Notes under the pieces: model-generated | Told to the model about the DNA's origin: nothing | What the model saw: only the letters and a program-made list of their open reading frames with translations | The model's database searches: none | Assembly: GCA_021292165.1 (NCBI GenBank) | Contig: CM037876.1 | Span: 282,074,521-282,138,520, forward strand | Reading direction: 5' to 3' | Length of the DNA stretch: 64,000 nt | Source: Shinisaurus crocodilurus | Lineage: Eukaryota > Chordata > Lepidosauria > Squamata > Shinisauridae | Shown: positions 41,907 through 51,803 of the stretch, one piece after another | Layout: each line of letters starts with the position of its first letter | How positions within the stretch are numbered: position 1 is the first letter of the stretch | Made by a program: the position numbers and the translations under genes

Positions 41907-44829
41907 CATCATCATCAGGCGATCACTCGTGACCGAGTAAGATTGTCTTCCGGGATAAAAGGAGGAAATTCTAAAGAAGATTGTGTAGACTCTAGCGATG
42001 GGTCTGTAAGTGACTGTGGAGGCCAATTCTAGATCCACACAGCTTCCCACAGTGAGGACACAGGTTATCAGATAGAAGATGGTCCTGTAAAGGATTCATT
42101 TGACGCGCTTTTCGCTTAGCACGTTTCTCCCTTTCACCTTGCACTCGGGCTTCTTCAAAGTCCATGGAACCTTTGTGAAAGGCCAACCTCCATTTAGATC
42201 GTTCATGGGCCAGAGCTTCCCAGTTTTCGATGTTTATATTGCATTTTTTTAGATTAGCCTTATGAACATCTTTAAACCTCTTATATTGACCACCGATATT
42301 CCGCTTTCCATCCTTGAGTTGGGAGTAAAGTAACTGCTTTGGGAGACGGCAGTCAGGCATTCGAACAACATGACCGGTCCACTGAAGTTGGCGTTGAAGG
42401 ATCATTTTTTCAATGCTAGTAGTCTTTGCTTCTTCCAGTACACTGACATTTGTTCGCCTATCTTCCCAAGTAATTTGCAGGATTTTCCGGAGGCAACGTT
42501 GATGAAACCTTTCAAGGAGGTGGAAGTTACGTTTATAGATAGTCCATGTTTCGCAGGCATACAATAAAGTTGGTAATACAATGGCTTCATAAACCAGTGT
42601 TTTGGTCTTCTTACAAATATCCCGATCCTCGAACACTCTATGTTTCATTCGAGAAAATGCGGCACTTGCGGAGCTCAGACGATGCTGGATTTCACTGTCG
42701 ATGTTAGCTGTAACAGAAAGATAGCTGCCAAGATAGAGAAAATGATCGACATTTTCCAGTATTGTCCCGCCAAGCTGGATAGATGGCATCACCAAAGGAT
42801 TGGCTTGCACTTGCTGATGAAGCACTTTGGTTTTTTTGATGTTAAGTGAGAGACCAAGTTTTTCGTATGCTTCTGCAAAAGCATTTAGGATAGTTTGGAG
42901 ATCATCCTCTGAATGTGCGGAGACCACATTATCATCAGCATACTGAAGTTCCACAACGGAGGTTGTAATTACCTTACTTTTTGCTTTCAGCCTGCTGAGA
43001 TTAAAAAGCTTTCCATCTGTTCGATATATAATTCCCACACCGGTGGGAAGTTTCCCCTTGACAAGATGTAAAACCATGGCGATGAAAATGGCAAATAATG
43101 TTGGGGCGATAACACATCCCTGTTTAACACCTGATCCCACTTTAAATGGAGCACCATGAGAGCCGTTGTTGTCCAAAACCGTTGCCGTCATGTTGTCATG
43201 GAGAAGTCGCAAGATATTCACAAATTTATTGGGGCATCCAATTTTCATAAGGATAGTCCAGAGAGCTGTACGGTCTACAGTATCAAAGGCCTTAGCCAAA
43301 TCGATAAATGCCATATAAAGGGGTTGATTTTGCTCCCGGCATTTTTCTTGGAGCTGACGTGCAGTAAAAATCATGTCTACTGTCCCTCTAGAGGGGCGGA
43401 AACCATATTGAGTTTCAGGGAGGATCTCTTCTGAAATAGATAGAAGACGGTTTGCGAGAATCCTAGCAAATATTTTACCTGCGGTTGCTAAGAGAGAAAT
43501 GCCCCGATAGTTTCCACAGTCTGTTCTATCACCCTTCTTAAAGAGGGTGATAATTATGGCATCCCTGAAGTCTTCTGGGATCTCTTCTCTTATCCAGATT
43601 TTTTCGATGAGTTTATGAAGATGTTGTACAAGTTCGGGGCCCCCTTCTTTAAAGATTTCAGCAGGAATCCCATCTGGTCCACTAGCTTTGTTGTTCTTCA
43701 TTTGATTAATGGCTTTTTTTACTTCATCCAAAGTGGGGAGTATTGCAAGTTCCTCTTTAATTTGTTTTTGCGGGATTTGCGAAAAAATCTCGTTATCCAC
43801 CTTAGACTTACGATTTAAAAGGTCATAATAATGCTCTTTCCAACGCAGTGCAATAGACTCTTTGTCTTTTAAGAGTTTGGTGCCATCTTTTGATTGTAAA
43901 GGGTTTGTACCATAGGTTTTTGGTCCATAAATGGCCCTTGTGGCCTTAAAAAAGCCCCGTGCATCATGAGATTCTGCAAGTTGTTGAATTTCTTCAGCTT
44001 TTTTTTTCCACCAAGCGTTCTTAAGTTCTCTTGTTCTTCTTTGGACCTCAGCCTTTGCGCTAGCGTAGGTTTTTTTCTTGGCAGCGCAGTTAATATCATT
44101 TTGCCATATTTGGAAGGCTTTCCTTTTTTGGTCAATTATATATTTAATCTCATTGTCATTTTCATCAAACCAATCCTGATGTTTCTTAGTTTCATATCCA
44201 ATAGTTTGTTCACAAGCTGCAATAATGGAGGTTTTCAGCTTAGACCAATGGTCCTCAATGTTGTCATGAGGTTCCGTAGGTAGATGTTCCTTAAGAAGTG
44301 ATTGAAGACGAGTTTGCTTAATAGGATCTTGAAGGACTTGGATGTTCATTTTACGCCTTGGTTTCCTTCCTTGAAGCCTACGTTGGGGAGCAATGTTGAT
44401 AACCATTGTGGACCGGATTAGTCGGTGGTCTGTCCAGCAGTCGTCGGCACTCACCATGGCCCTAGTAAGAAGTACATCGCGGCGATCTCTAACACGGACA
44501 ATTACATAATCCAGAAGATGCCAGTGCTTTGACCGTGGGTGCTGCCATGATGTTTTAAACTTATTCTTTTGTCGGAAGAGCGTGTTTGTGATAGTGAGAT
44601 TATGCTCTGCACATATAGACAAAAGTAAGAGTCCGTTCGGGTTGCTATTACCAACTCCGTCCTTTCCAATAGTTTCTGGCCATAAATCAAAGTCACGCCC
44701 GACTCTTGCGTTAAAATCGCCCAGGAGGATAATTTTATCCTCCTTAGGTATCTCTGACAGGAGAGTGTCCAACTGGCTGTAAAAACTTTCCTTGATGTCA
44801 TCATCAGCGTCTAATGTTGGTGCATAAGC
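41907..44829 (-). mobile_element. Young 5'-truncated LINE (RTE/Vingi-like, clade unresolved)
   Basis: Minus-strand insertion bounded by an 11-bp duplication (GCTTGGGAGGT). The 3' end ends in a short GATGAT-type microsatellite (plus-strand CATCATCATCA at 41907). The 3' UTR is only about 85 bp. The 5' end is cut inside the endonuclease domain. Short UTR, trinucleotide tail and APE-like endonuclease fit RTE-related lineages, but assignment needs a phylogeny. Confidence 0.8.
41992..44829 (-). CDS. LINE endonuclease-reverse transcriptase, N-terminally truncated
   Basis: 945 codons without a stop or frameshift. The first Met is at 44772 but the frame is open to the truncation point at 44829, so this Met is probably internal. 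The APE-type endonuclease C-terminal part shows GDFNARVG (residues 18-25 from that Met), LDYVIV and a WTDHRLI motif. The RT has NYRGISLLATAGKIFARIL, TQYGFRPSRGTVDM, LAKAFDTVDR, SGVKQGCVIAPTLFAI and YADD at 611-614. A thumb region and TWTIYKRNFHLLERFHQRCL follow. A single C2H2-like finger (CPHCGKLCGSRIGLHSHLQT) ends the protein. The protein primes cDNA synthesis at a nicked target. It is not mobile alone, since the start of the endonuclease and any 5' promoter are missing. Confidence 0.9.
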   Translation of the reverse strand, partial: AYAPTLDADDDIKESFYSQLDTLLSEIPKEDKIILLGDFNARVGRDFDLWPETIGKDGVGNSNPNGLLLLSICAEHNLTITNTLFRQKNKFKTSWQHPRSKHWHLLDYVIVRVRDRRDVLLTRAMVSADDCWTDHRLIRSTMVINIAPQRRLQGRKPRRKMNIQVLQDPIKQTRLQSLLKEHLPTEPHDNIEDHWSKLKTSIIAACEQTIGYETKKHQDWFDENDNEIKYIIDQKRKAFQIWQNDINCAAKKKTYASAKAEVQRRTRELKNAWWKKKAEEIQQLAESHDARGFFKATRAIYGPKTYGTNPLQSKDGTKLLKDKESIALRWKEHYYDLLNRKSKVDNEIFSQIPQKQIKEELAILPTLDEVKKAINQMKNNKASGPDGIPAEIFKEGGPELVQHLHKLIEKIWIREEIPEDFRDAIIITLFKKGDRTDCGNYRGISLLATAGKIFARILANRLLSISEEILPETQYGFRPSRGTVDMIFTARQLQEKCREQNQPLYMAFIDLAKAFDTVDRTALWTILMKIGCPNKFVNILRLLHDNMTATVLDNNGSHGAPFKVGSGVKQGCVIAPTLFAIFIAMVLHLVKGKLPTGVGIIYRTDGKLFNLSRLKAKSKVITTSVVELQYADDNVVSAHSEDDLQTILNAFAEAYEKLGLSLNIKKTKVLHQQVQANPLVMPSIQLGGTILENVDHFLYLGSYLSVTANIDSEIQHRLSSASAAFSRMKHRVFEDRDICKKTKTLVYEAIVLPTLLYACETWTIYKRNFHLLERFHQRCLRKILQITWEDRRTNVSVLEEAKTTSIEKMILQRQLQWTGHVVRMPDCRLPKQLLYSQLKDGKRNIGGQYKRFKDVHKANLKKCNINIENWEALAHERSKWRLAFHKGSMDFEEARVQGEREKRAKRKARQMNPLQDHLLSDNLCPHCGKLCGSRIGLHSHLQTHR

Positions 44830-44840
44830 GCTTGGGAGGT
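44830..44840 (+). repeat. LINE target-site duplication, right
   Basis: GCTTGGGAGGT, the partner of 41896-41906. Confidence 0.88.
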
Positions 44841-45388
44841 ATGGGCAGGGGGTTGCTGCTGCTGCCCCCAGTATCTGCTGCCTGAAGCAGTTGCCTTGCT
44901 TTGTCTAATGATGGGGCCGGCTCTGCCCAATACAAAGATGCCAGATTGGTTTGGGTGTACATTTTCAATTCATGTGTGGCAATGCTGAAAACCCAGAAGC
45001 CTGGCTATTGTCCTGCAAGAACTGAACTGATTTACATGCCTCGACATATGTCAGAGCCAGTGACAGGTCAGCCGCTGAGGCCTCAGCCCTCTGGGAGGGC
45101 TCACTAGTGCCAACCCCTAGCCCATTGCTGTTGAGGAGTAGCAGCAGGCACTGCCACACCCCAGAATATTTGGGTTCTCCTTGGGTGGGTAGCTCACCTT
45201 CCTGTGCACTGCTGATTCCAGTCCCCAACACACCCTAGAGTCAGTGGACAGGTGAGCAAACAAGGCGCGAGTGAACTGAATGGAGCAGCCACTGCTGCCT
45301 GTCCTCAGATTCTGGGCAACTGGGAAGGGGAGGAGGAGGAGGAGGAGGTGCAGCTACAGGTAGCAGTGAAGGGAAAGAGAGGGACCAT
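44841..45388. other. Unassigned DNA
   Basis: No gene. A GAGGAG run is near 45331-45348. Confidence 0.4.
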
Positions 45389-45510
45389 CACTCAGTGGAA
45401 GAACACATGCTTTGTATGCAAAAAATCTCAGGTTCCATCCCCGGCACTCCCAGTTAAAAGAATGCGGTAGAAGGTGAAAGACATTTGCCTGAAGCCTTGG
45501 GGAGATGCTG
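45389..45510 (+). mobile_element. tRNA-related SINE
   Basis: Head CATCACTCAGTGGAAGAACAC and B box GGTTCCATCCCCGG, then a body with TGCCTGAAGCCTTGGGGAG. It is 3'-diverged. Confidence 0.65.
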
Positions 45511-45654
45511 CTAAACAAAGTACATCATCCTTACCCAACCTGGTGCCAATTAATGGCATTAATTATCCAGTCAAGAGAAGAAAGTTGCACAATGGTTTAA
45601 AAGAAACAATGAATATATTATTGGGGGAACAACATTTAATAGAAAAGGCTCTTT

Positions 45655-46033
45655 GGGAGCAATCCTATGGCCCCTAGACATAGGATACTTTGGATTCCCA
45701 GATCCAAGGCTGGAGACAGCACTCCGACCTCAAAGGGGGGAATGCACAATCCGTTGCCCTCCCCCTCACAGCCGGCATGGAAAGAACCATGTTGGCTGCC
45801 ACTCCAAGGTCGGGAACACAACCTCAGAGCGGAGGGAAAGGGGGCGTTTTGGTGAGTGGGAAGGGAGGAGACTGGAGAGACCAGGATGTGAGCTATCCTG
45901 GGGCCTCTCCGGCCTCCTTCCCTCCCCCTCTGAAACAATGTTGCTAGACAGGCTAAAAAGCCCATCTAGCGAGAATGCAGGGTGTGAGAGGATGGGGAGG
46001 CAAAGATCTCCTCTGCTGCTGCTCCTGTACAAC
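45655..46033 (+). mobile_element. Hairpin MITE, family C, copy 3
   Basis: GGGAGCAATCCTATGGCCCC at the left, then the shared interior (CCTCACAGCCGGCATGG, GGAAAGGGGGCGTTTTGG, GGCTAAAAAGCCCATC) also seen at 33385. The right terminus is not clean. Several overlapping frames on both strands are shadows. Confidence 0.55.
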
Positions 46034-46371
46034 ATAGGATGAATGTAAGCCTCTGAGTTCAGGAGCTTACGATCATCATAACATTCAACATTATTTTGAA
46101 CGTTAAAACAACTGTCAAACTTGTATAGCTCCTTAGAAATCTGAGAGTACAGTGCAGGGGAGGGCAGCTTGCAGTGCTATGTAAGAATAACAACAATTTT
46201 TAACCGTTTTCAGCATAGTTGAAACATAGTTCTTTTACTGTATAATAAAATAAAAACAACCAACAACTCAGAATGAACTGCTGACCTCTCGGGGCTTTCA
46301 AGGAAGCCAGAGAGCAAAAGAATGGAAACAGGCTGCATGGAGAGAGGGAGGAAACTAATGGCCAGATCCAA
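46034..46371. other. Unassigned DNA
   Basis: No gene or repeat recognised. Confidence 0.4.
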
Positions 46372-46455
46372 TACATGTCTACTCAGAAGTAAGTCCCATT
46401 AATTTTAGTGAAGATTGCTCTCAAGTCAGTGAGTATAGGATTGCAGCCTCAGAGG
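46372..46455. repeat. ACTCAGAAGTAAGTCCCAT-type repeat
   Basis: TCTACTCAGAAGTAAGTCCC and ATAGGATTGCAGCC match 51395-51480 and 32700-32795. Confidence 0.55.
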
Positions 46456-46671
46456 AGTGGGTAAGAAGGCAGGCTGTAAAGAGGGTCTTCTCTTAGGTGA
46501 AGACCCTTCAGTGGGCAGATCGTTTGATCACAGAGCTGTTCAGTAAGTGGGCTCTTCCTTTTCACAAGCAGAAAAGAAATTTTCTGAACTGAACCAATAT
46601 TTCTGTTGAAGTAATGGATACAGTTGAAGTGGTACTTCTGTCCCAAGAACTAAGGTGCAAACCATATAGAA

Positions 46672-46805
46672 TCACAGAATAGTAGAGTTGGAAGGGGCCT
46701 ATAAGGCCATCGAGTCCAACCCCCTGCTCAATTCAGGAACCCAAGTCAAAGCATCCCTGACAGATGGCCGTCCAGCTGCATCTAGAATGCCTCCAGTGTG
46801 GGAGA
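46672..46805 (-). mobile_element. CR1 3'-end fragment
   Basis: AATCACAGAATAGTAGAGTTGG, GGGGCCTATAAGGCCATC and AATGCCTCCAGTGTGGGAG are the complement of a CR1 tail. The same 3' block closes the larger CR1 at 47426. Confidence 0.8.
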
Positions 46806-47142
46806 ACCCACATGTTATGTGGGAGACCTGTGACTGGATTTCCCAAGGTTTTCTTGGTGGGTGGGGTGGGGGCTAACAATGTGCGTGGAGCAGCAGCATG
46901 GGTGGGGGACACACCTCAGCCTTTAATTCTCTCCCCAAGCTACTGTTTGCCTTATACTGGAAAATACAGGTGATTGATAGATTTTCCCATGAGACAAAAA
47001 GCACCCTGAGTGGTGGGTGATTTTGACAGGGGAAATTACATAGAGGAAAGCATTAAACACCTCCTTCCCCCAGTGTGACTGTTCTAACCCAACTGGTAGC
47101 CTACTCTGGCTCTATTTAATTTTTTTTTTAAAGCATCATGAG
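46806..47142. other. Unassigned DNA
   Basis: No gene or repeat recognised. Confidence 0.35.
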
Positions 47143-47405
47143 TAGGGATGTTGCGGATGTCGGTCAGGGGGTGGAAGTGGGTCCCTGGCGCTTTTTTTTA
47201 CATAAGTACCATGGAAAACCACCTTAAAACAGCCATGATTTGCTATTCACGGCAGTTTTGAGGTAGTTTTCCATGGTATTTATGTAAAAAAAACATAGCG
47301 CCAGGGACCCGGCACGTCACTTCCGGGAACCTGGAAGTCTACCGAGTGCCTTGCCGCCGCAAGATGGATCGTGCGGCAGGGGCACTTGCCGAGCGCCCGA
47401 CGAGA
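47143..47405 (+). mobile_element. Hairpin MITE related to family A but with a different hairpin
   Basis: Starts TAGGGATGTTGCGGATGTC, then GGGGTGGAAGTGG. The hairpin arms at about 47188-47302 are GGCGCTTTTTTTTACATAAG and its complement, unlike copies 1 to 3. The right part (CACTTCCGGGAACCTGGAAG, then CTACCGAGTGCC) matches family A again. The right end is lost next to the CR1. Confidence 0.6.
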
Positions 47406-47425
47406 CAGGTTAAGGGAAATTCATA

Positions 47426-49575
47426 AAATCATAGAAAAGTAGAGTTGGAAGGGGCCTATAACACCATCGAGTCCAACCCCCTGCTCAGTGCAGGAATCCA
47501 GGTCAAAGCATCCCTGACAGATGGCTGTCCAGCTGCACCTTGAATGCCTCCAGAGTGGGAGAGCCCACCACCTCCCTAGGTAGTTGGTTCCATTGTCTTA
47601 TTGCTCTGACAGTCAGGAATTTTTTCCTGATTTTTAGGTGGAATCTGGGTTCCTGTAACTTGAGCCCATTATTCCGTGTCCTGCAAACTGGGATGATCGA
47701 GAAGAGATCCTGGCCCTCCTCTTTGTGACAACCCTTCAAGTACAGGAAGAGTGCGATCATATCTCCCCTCAGTCTCCTCTTCTGAAGGCTAAACATGCCC
47801 AGTTCATTCAGTCTCTCCCCATAGAGCCTTGTTTCCAGTCCCTTTATCATCTTTGTTGCCTTCCTCTCTAGACGCAGTACTCAGGATGAGGCCTAACCAG
47901 TGCTGAGTAAAGGGGAATTATCACTTCCCGCGATTTGGAAGCTATACTTCTATTAATGCAGCCCAAAAAAGCATTTGCCTTCTTTGCAGCCACATCGCAT
48001 TGCTGGCTCATATTCAGTTTGTGATCTACAACGATTCCAAGATCCTTCTCACTTGTAGTATTGTTGAGCCAAGTATCCCCCATTCTGTAACTGCAAGGTG
48101 CAGCACTTGACATTTATCCCTATTAAATTTCATTCTGTTGTTTTCGGCCCAGCGCTCCAGCCTATCAAGATCGCTTTGAATTTTGTTTGTCTTCCAGAGT
48201 ATTAGCTGTTCCACCCAACTTTGTGCAATCTGCAAATTTGATAAGCATTCCCTACACCTCCTCAAGTCATTGATAAAAATGTTGAAGAGCACTGGGCCCA
48301 GGACCAAGCCCTGTGGTACCCCGCTCATTACCTCTCCTCAGTTTGAGAAGGAACCATTGATAAGCACCCTTTGAGTTCGATTCTGTAGCCAATTATGGAT
48401 CCATCTGATAGTTGTTCCATCTAGCCCACTTTTAGCTAGCTTGCTAATCAGGATATCATGAGGCACTTTGTCGAAAGCTATGCTGAAGTCCAGATATATT
48501 ATGTCCACAGCATTCCCACAGTCCACAAGGGAGGTTACCCGATCAAAAAATGAGATCAGATTAGTCTGACAGGATTTGTTCTTGACAAATCCATGCTGGC
48601 TTCTAGTAATCACTGCATTGTTTTCAAGGTGCTTGCAGACTGACTTCTTTATAATCTGCTCCAAAAATTTCCCAGGGATTGATGTCAGACTGACTGGCCT
48701 ATAGTTCCCAGGTTCCTCCTTCTTGCCCTTGTTGAAGATAGGAACATTTGCCCTCCTCCAGTCATCTGGCACTTCATCTGTCCTCCATGATTTCTCAAAG
48801 ATAATAGACAGTGGTTCTGAGAGTTCTTCTGCCAGTTCCTTTATTACTCTAGGATGCAGTTCGTCAGGCCCTGGAGATTTAAACTCGTTCAGAGCAATCA
48901 GGTGCTCCTTGACCATTTGGCTATCAATCACAAACTGCAATCCTGCCCCTTCAATCTGCACTTCAGGTTTGCCAGGGGGGACATAAACTCTCTTTTGGGA
49001 GAAGACTGAGCCGAAGTAGGAATTGAACACTTCCGCCTTTTCTTTGTCTTCTGTTATCAATTTGCCATCCTCATTGCGTAGTTGAACCACCATTTCCTTC
49101 CTTTGTCTTTTACTATGCATGTATCTGAAGAAAGCTTTTTTGTTGTTTTTAGCATCCCTGGCTAGCCTCAAGCTCATTCTCAGCTTTAGCTTTCCTGATA
49201 CTATTCCTGCAGTTCTGTGCTACCTGCCTGTACTCTTCCCTTGTAGCCTGGCCTTCCTTCTACTTCCTATACATGTCCTTTTTTGTTCTCAGGTCATCTC
49301 TGAGTTTTTGGTGAAGCCACACTGGCTTCTTCTGTTGCCCTCTGCCTTTTTTCCCTGTGGGAATTCTCCTTTTCTCATTAGAGTCGCTTGCCATGGGACC
49401 TTACTTATCATTGTTCTGAGTTTATTAAAATTGGCTTTCCTAAGATCCAGGGTACGCGTTTGGCTGCACTCAGCTTTTGCTTCCTTTAGAATCAAGAACT
49501 CAAGTTCTTCCATCCCTAAGAGACCCAGCCACCCATCTCCCCAGTTCCAGCTCCAGCTTTTTGTGGGCACTCGGG
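47426..49575 (-). pseudogene. CR1 LINE, 5'-truncated and mutated, with reverse transcriptase remnants
   Basis: Minus strand, about 2.1 kb. The segment at 49289-49570 reads RTLDLRKANFNKLRTMISKV, the linker before the CR1 RT. 48338-49177 is a 279-codon open part with LARDAKNNKKAFFRYMHSKR, FKSPGPDELHPRVIKELA, GNYRPVSLTSIPGKFLEQII and LDFSIAFDKVPHDILISKLA. Frameshifts follow. In the region of the catalytic FADD box (about 48222-48235) the second Asp codon reads as Cys at 48225-48227. Later parts read LNMSQQCDVAAKKANAFLGC (47868-48113) and KKFLTVRAIRQWNQLPREVV (47503-47850), ending in the CR1 3' tail (47426-47470). CR1 proteins reverse transcribe their own RNA at the target. This copy is dead. Confidence 0.85.
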
Positions 49576-49912
49576 CCTCAATGGCCCCTCTCCTTCAGTG
49601 AGTCTACCTTCTCACTACCATTGTCACCAGCGGCTCTTGCTCCTCATTCTCTCTCTCATCATTGCTACCACTCGCTTGCTTCACAGGCAGAGAGCCAGTG
49701 AGCCAGCAGGCGGCAGCATCTACTGCTCCTCTTCCTCACCACCATCATTGCCTGGGCCAGAGTGAGAGGCAAGTGAAGAAGTCGGTTGCAGTGGTGAAGA
49801 GGAGAGAAAGCTTTCCAGGGGGCTATTGGCAATGGGCCCCTGCTGAGGTGTAGGCCCTCAGCATATGCCCAACCTGCCTGCTCTTGCTGTCAGCCCTGCA
49901 TCTTCCATATAC
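49576..49912. other. Unassigned DNA beyond the CR1 truncation point
   Basis: No gene. Frames at 49477-49853 are Ser/Pro-rich and domain-free. Confidence 0.4.
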
Positions 49913-50321
49913 CCGTATATACTCAAGTATAAGTCGGCCCTAACATAAGTCGAGGCCCCTAATTTCACCCCCCAAAACTGGGAAAACTTATTGCCCCCAG
50001 TATAAGTCTAGGGTGGGAAATGTACGAGGGGAGACTCCCGCCGCCACCCCCAGACACCCCCAGACACCCCCCGCCACCGTACCTGCACCCGCCGCCGCCG
50101 AAGCCCCGCCACTGCCAAAGCCCCCCCAGGACCCCCGCCCCACAAGGGTGGGGTGTCTGGGGGTGGCGGCAGGGGTCCTGGGGTGGAGGGGGGTGCCTGG
50201 CGGTGCCTTGCGGTGGCGGCGGGGGTCCTGCGGGGGGCACTGGCCCACGTATAAGTCGAGGGGGCATTTTTCAGGACAAAAAATGTGCTGAAAAACTAGT
50301 CTTATATTTGAGTATATACGG
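49913..50321 (+). mobile_element. MITE with CCGTATATACTC ends and a GC-rich interior
   Basis: CCGTATATACTCAAGTATAAG at the left and the complementary TTTGAGTATATACGG at the right enclose inner pairs CAAAACTGGGAAAACTTATTG and ATTTTTCAGGAC. The middle (50040-50240) is an unusual CCG/CCCCAG-rich tract with a rough palindrome. TA follows the right end, compatible with a mariner-type insertion. ORFs on both strands come from the GC-rich tract. Confidence 0.7.
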
Positions 50322-50898
50322 TAATTTGTAGTTTGGACTACAGAAAGCAGCCTATAACTCAGATTTCGAACCAATTCCCAATGAATCCCACAGTTCCCAT
50401 ATATTTCTAGACAGAAACATTCCTCTCCCACACTTCACACCGCCACCTACCAACTTTTCCTGTCTAGTTCAGAGGAGCAGTACTCATGTAGGGAAGAGAT
50501 TTCTGTCCAGTGATCCATTTTTTTTCCCTCTAGGAAATTAACCAGGAAGGAAGAAGCAGCAGGTCAACTTCCTTTGTGGTGCGGTAACAGTTTATGTGAC
50601 TGATCTGCCACATTTCAAAGGTCCAATACATATAACAGACCATGGCCTCATCCCATGGTGCTTCAGTAACACCTGAAAGAAAGGAACACATCTTCTTCTG
50701 TTAAATGATGTGGTCCCTTCTTATAGGCGGCACCAGAGCTGCATGGACTCAGACCAGGGAAAGCAGCTCTCATGCTACTGTAGGTCAAGCCACAGAAAGT
50801 GACAAATTCATAGTTCAACATTTTGGAGCATTAGGAGAGTGAATTGTAATCTTACTACTTCCTGTGATATATCAGAGCATTCACACAAACAGCTATTG
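50322..50898. other. Unassigned DNA
   Basis: No gene or repeat recognised. Confidence 0.4.

Positions 50899-50926
<28 letters not shown>
50899..50926. repeat. (CA)n microsatellite
   Basis: About 14 CA dinucleotides. Confidence 0.95.
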
Positions 50927-50929
<3 letters not shown>

Positions 50930-51121
50930 TCTTCAGTGGCTTCACCACCACAGTGGTTCATATGATCCAACCACTCATAGAATGCTACCATATGGGGTAG
51001 CACTGGGATAGTCATGAACTCCTTTTGAAGTGCGAAACTCTTCATTCCAAAGCTCCGCATTCAGAATCTGTGGATAATGAACATTTGGTGGCAGGGGTGG
51101 GGTGGGGGGTGGAATCAGGAG
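50927..51121. other. Unassigned DNA
   Basis: No gene or repeat recognised. Confidence 0.35.
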
Positions 51122-51290
51122 GCCTGTGGCTCACGCTGGCTCAGCTTGTCTGAGCGTGGAAAGCTAAGCCGGGTCAGGCCTGGTTATGACTTGGATGGGA
51201 GACCCCTCCGCTAGTTTCCTGCATTGAGCAGGGGGTTGGACTCGATGGCCTTGTAGGCCCCTTCCAGCTTATGATCTATGAATCTATGAA
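51122..51290 (+). mobile_element. 5S-rRNA-headed SINE with CR1-like tail, best copy
   Basis: The head has GCTCAGCTTGTCTGAGCGTG, AAAGCTAAGCCGGGTCAGGC and TTATGACTTGGATGGGAGAC, corresponding to the 5S internal promoter (A box and C box). The tail is GGGGTTGGACTCGATGGCC, TAGGCCCCTTCCAGC and TCTATGAATCTATGAA. The octamer tail repeat and the CR1-identical block make CR1 the likely partner. Confidence 0.88.
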
Positions 51291-51394
51291 AACACGCACA
51301 GTCTCTACTTCTGACTTCCACGTGTTAATCCAAAGGTCTGAATAGCACCTATGCATGTACAAAACATAACTGCAACTCTTTGGATACCTGACAG

Positions 51395-51482
51395 TGCAAT
51401 CCTATACAAATGTACTCAGGAGGAAGTCCGATTCAGTTAGTGGGGCTTGCTTCCAGGCAGGTGGGTATAGGATTGCAGCCTG
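51395..51482. repeat. TGTACTCAGGAGGAAGTCC-type repeat
   Basis: TGCAATCCTATACAAATG, ACTCAGGAGGAAGTCCGA and GTATAGGATTGCAGCC resemble the repeats at 46372 and 32700. Terminal GCAATCC and GGATTGC form an inverted pair. Confidence 0.6.
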
Positions 51483-51689
51483 AGAGATTACTTTGGGATC
51501 CTGAAGTAGAACATAACTTTAAGACAGCACTGACTGGACACACAGGTTTGTTTATTTGGGCCAATAATCTGCATTTTGACTAGAATGTTTTGGGATGATG
51601 TTAATGGGAGAGGAGAAAACCTATCCTGTGGCTTTCTGCTCACCCTTTCCCCGAACTCCTCCATCTCCATGATGATCTTTCCTTTCCTC

Positions 51690-51768
51690 ATAGAATCATA
51701 GAAAAGTAGAGTTGGAAGGGGCCTACAAGGCCATCGAGTCCAACGCCCTGCTCAATGCAGGAATCTTG
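51690..51768 (-). mobile_element. CR1 3'-end fragment
   Basis: TCATAGAATCATAGAAAAGTAG, GGGGCCTACAAGGCCATC and CTCAATGCAGGAATC. Only the terminal 80 bp. Confidence 0.8.
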
Positions 51769-51772
51769 GTTG

Positions 51773-51775
<3 letters not shown>

Positions 51776-51802
<27 letters not shown>
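51776..51802. repeat. (CT)n microsatellite
   Basis: About 13 CT dinucleotides next to the CR1 end. Confidence 0.95.

Positions 51803-51803
<1 letters not shown>

Noticed and set aside
49965..50431. Pro/Gly-rich ORFs on both strands
   Set aside because: They are produced by the GC-rich core of a MITE.
51122..51220. 5S rRNA gene
   Set aside because: Only the inner promoter part resembles 5S rRNA. The 5' stem is missing and a CR1-like tail follows, so it is a SINE.
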